Source: Bacteroidota bacterium
Lineage (GTDB): Bacteria; Bacteroidota; Bacteroidia; Bacteroidales; GCA-2748055
Length of the DNA: 14,846 bases
Assembly (NCBI GenBank): GCA_030592605.1
Contig: JAUVIT010000006.1
Location: 1-14,846, forward strand
Direction of reading: 5' to 3'
The position numbers were made by a program, and so were the translations under genes. A model generated the notes under the pieces. That model was not told the DNA's origin. It did no database searches and was given only the letters and a program-made list of their open reading frames with translations. This document shows, one piece after another, positions 13,840 through 14,846 of the stretch. Every line of letters begins with the position of its first letter. Within the stretch, counting starts at the first letter, position 1.

Positions 13840-14846
13840 TTGGATTTGTCCATCATCATAGTCAATTACAATGTCAGGTATTTCCTGGAACAATGCCTGC
13901 ACTCTGTGCAACAGGCCATTGGCAAGTTGGCAGAGGAAGGCTATGAGGCGGAAGTTTTCGTGGTGGATAACAATTCGGTGGATGGATCTGTGGGTGAGGT
14001 GCGCCTGAAGTTCCCCGCTGTTAAGCTGATCGAGAACAAGGAAAACCTGGGTTTCGCCAGGGCCAATAACCAGGCAACAGCCCAGTCATCGGGCCGTTAT
14101 ATCCTCTTGCTGAATCCCGACACCGTGGTGGAGGAGGATACCTTCCTGCTTTGTATTGATTTTATGGACTCCCACCCCGATGCAGGGGCAATGGGTGTTA
14201 AGATGATAGATGGAAAGGGGGCATATCTTCCCGAATCAAAACGCGCGCTTCCCACACCTGAAGTCTCCTTCTATAAAATGTTCGGGCTCACATCTCTCTT
14301 TCCAAGGTCCAGGCGATTTGGGAAATACTATCTGGGACATCTGGATAAGGATCTTACCCATCCCGTGGATGTACTGGCAGGTGCTTTTATGTTTTTGCGA
14401 AAAGAAACCCTGGAAAAGACCGGCTACCTGGATGAGACCTTCTTCATGTACGGAGAGGATATTGATCTCTCTTACCGGATCACCAGGGCAGGATACCGCA
14501 ACTATTATTTTCCCCATAGCACCATCATACATTACAAAGGAGAGAGTACCCGAAAAGGGAGTCTCAATTATGTAAAGATATTTTACCAGGCCATGATTAT
14601 TTTCGCGGGTAAACACTTTAGTTCCAGAAAAGCCCGTGCATTCAGCATACTGATCAATATGGCCATTTATTTGCGCGCCATACTCTCCCTTGCAAAACGT
14701 TTTTTAAGTCGCATTTACAGACCGCTGCTGGATGCTTTCATCATCTACCTTGGCTACCTGTTTGTCCTTCCCTTCTGGGAACAGGTCAGGTTCAATACGG
14801 TGGATTATTACCCACTCCTTTTTCTCCGGGTTGTGGTGCCTGCCTA
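13840..14846 (+). CDS. Family 2 glycosyltransferase, TTG start, 3' end cut off by window edge
   Basis: Frame 1 is open from 13840 to the end (335 visible residues). The start appears to be TTG at 13840: an in-frame TAA lies at 13834-13836, no ATG precedes the domain, and the resulting MDLSIIIVNYNVRYFLEQ is the standard beginning of Bacteroidota rhamnosyltransferase-like GT2 proteins. A second TTG two codons on is possible. GT-A fold motifs are VVDNNSVDGS (D43), ENLGFARANN, LLLNPDT (D94, the nucleotide-sugar metal site), AGAFMFLRKE and MYGEDIDLSYR (E206, D207, likely catalytic base region). It should transfer a sugar from a nucleotide donor to a surface glycan on the cytoplasmic face of the membrane. 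After about residue 290, hydrophobic segments appear (DAFIIYLGYLFVLPFWEQ and more), beyond the usual end of a simple GT2, so the full gene may encode a longer membrane fusion. Confidence 0.93.
   Translation, partial: MDLSIIIVNYNVRYFLEQCLHSVQQAIGKLAEEGYEAEVFVVDNNSVDGSVGEVRLKFPAVKLIENKENLGFARANNQATAQSSGRYILLLNPDTVVEEDTFLLCIDFMDSHPDAGAMGVKMIDGKGAYLPESKRALPTPEVSFYKMFGLTSLFPRSRRFGKYYLGHLDKDLTHPVDVLAGAFMFLRKETLEKTGYLDETFFMYGEDIDLSYRITRAGYRNYYFPHSTIIHYKGESTRKGSLNYVKIFYQAMIIFAGKHFSSRKARAFSILINMAIYLRAILSLAKRFLSRIYRPLLDAFIIYLGYLFVLPFWEQVRFNTVDYYPLLFLRVVVPA

Noticed and set aside
1..14846. Defence system, phage, insertion sequence, CRISPR array or tRNA
   Set aside because: Every gene fits a chromosomal housekeeping or envelope family. 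No repeats, transposase, integrase, spacer pattern or tRNA-like fold was seen.

Overview
The window looks like chromosomal DNA of a member of the Bacteroidota, probably Bacteroidales-like. The support is the gene set and order (alaS divergent from LytM peptidases, then MerR, a Nif3-like protein and a C4 zinc-ribbon protein), the near absence of Shine-Dalgarno sequences, several TAnnTTTG-type -7 promoter elements, and an AlaS C-terminal motif of the Bacteroidota form. This is my recognition of families and neighbourhoods, not a search result. I see no mobile element, RNA gene, CRISPR array or gene-free stretch over 300 bases. Coding density is very high.

Layout. (1) Bases 1-999, plus strand: the 3' part of a CapA-family metallophosphatase gene cut by the left edge. 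(2) Bases 1004-7570, minus strand: a tightly packed seven-gene run. In transcription order it holds three tandem paralogous membrane-anchored M23/LytM peptidases, a secreted CapA-family protein, a small MerR-type DNA-binding protein, a Nif3-like dinuclear metal protein and a coiled-coil C4 zinc-ribbon protein. The run appears to end at an intrinsic terminator lying inside the convergent CapA gene. (3) Bases 7720-10350, plus strand: alanyl-tRNA synthetase, divergent from the peptidases across a 149-base promoter region. (4) Bases 10374-11828, minus strand: a sodium:solute symporter, convergent with alaS. (5) Bases 11919 to the end, plus strand: recR, lysA (overlapping recR by 11 bases) and a family 2 glycosyltransferase cut by the right edge.

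How they may work together. The M23 trio, CapA, lysA (meso-diaminopimelate is both the lysine precursor and a cell-wall residue) and the glycosyltransferase point to cell-envelope work. alaS and recR are housekeeping genes. The most notable signal is the peptidase trio: all three share an N-terminal cytoplasmic tail motif, a single membrane segment and a coiled-coil stalk. The middle copy keeps the zinc ligands but has serine where the other two carry the catalytic histidine, which suggests a regulatory pseudo-enzyme working with active sisters. This is an inference. I found no defence, phage or other exotic system here. Three gene starts were corrected from sequence: two M23 starts moved from upstream TTG codons to internal ATGs, and the secreted CapA start from GTG to ATG. 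The glycosyltransferase, which has no upstream ATG, was read directly from the sequence.
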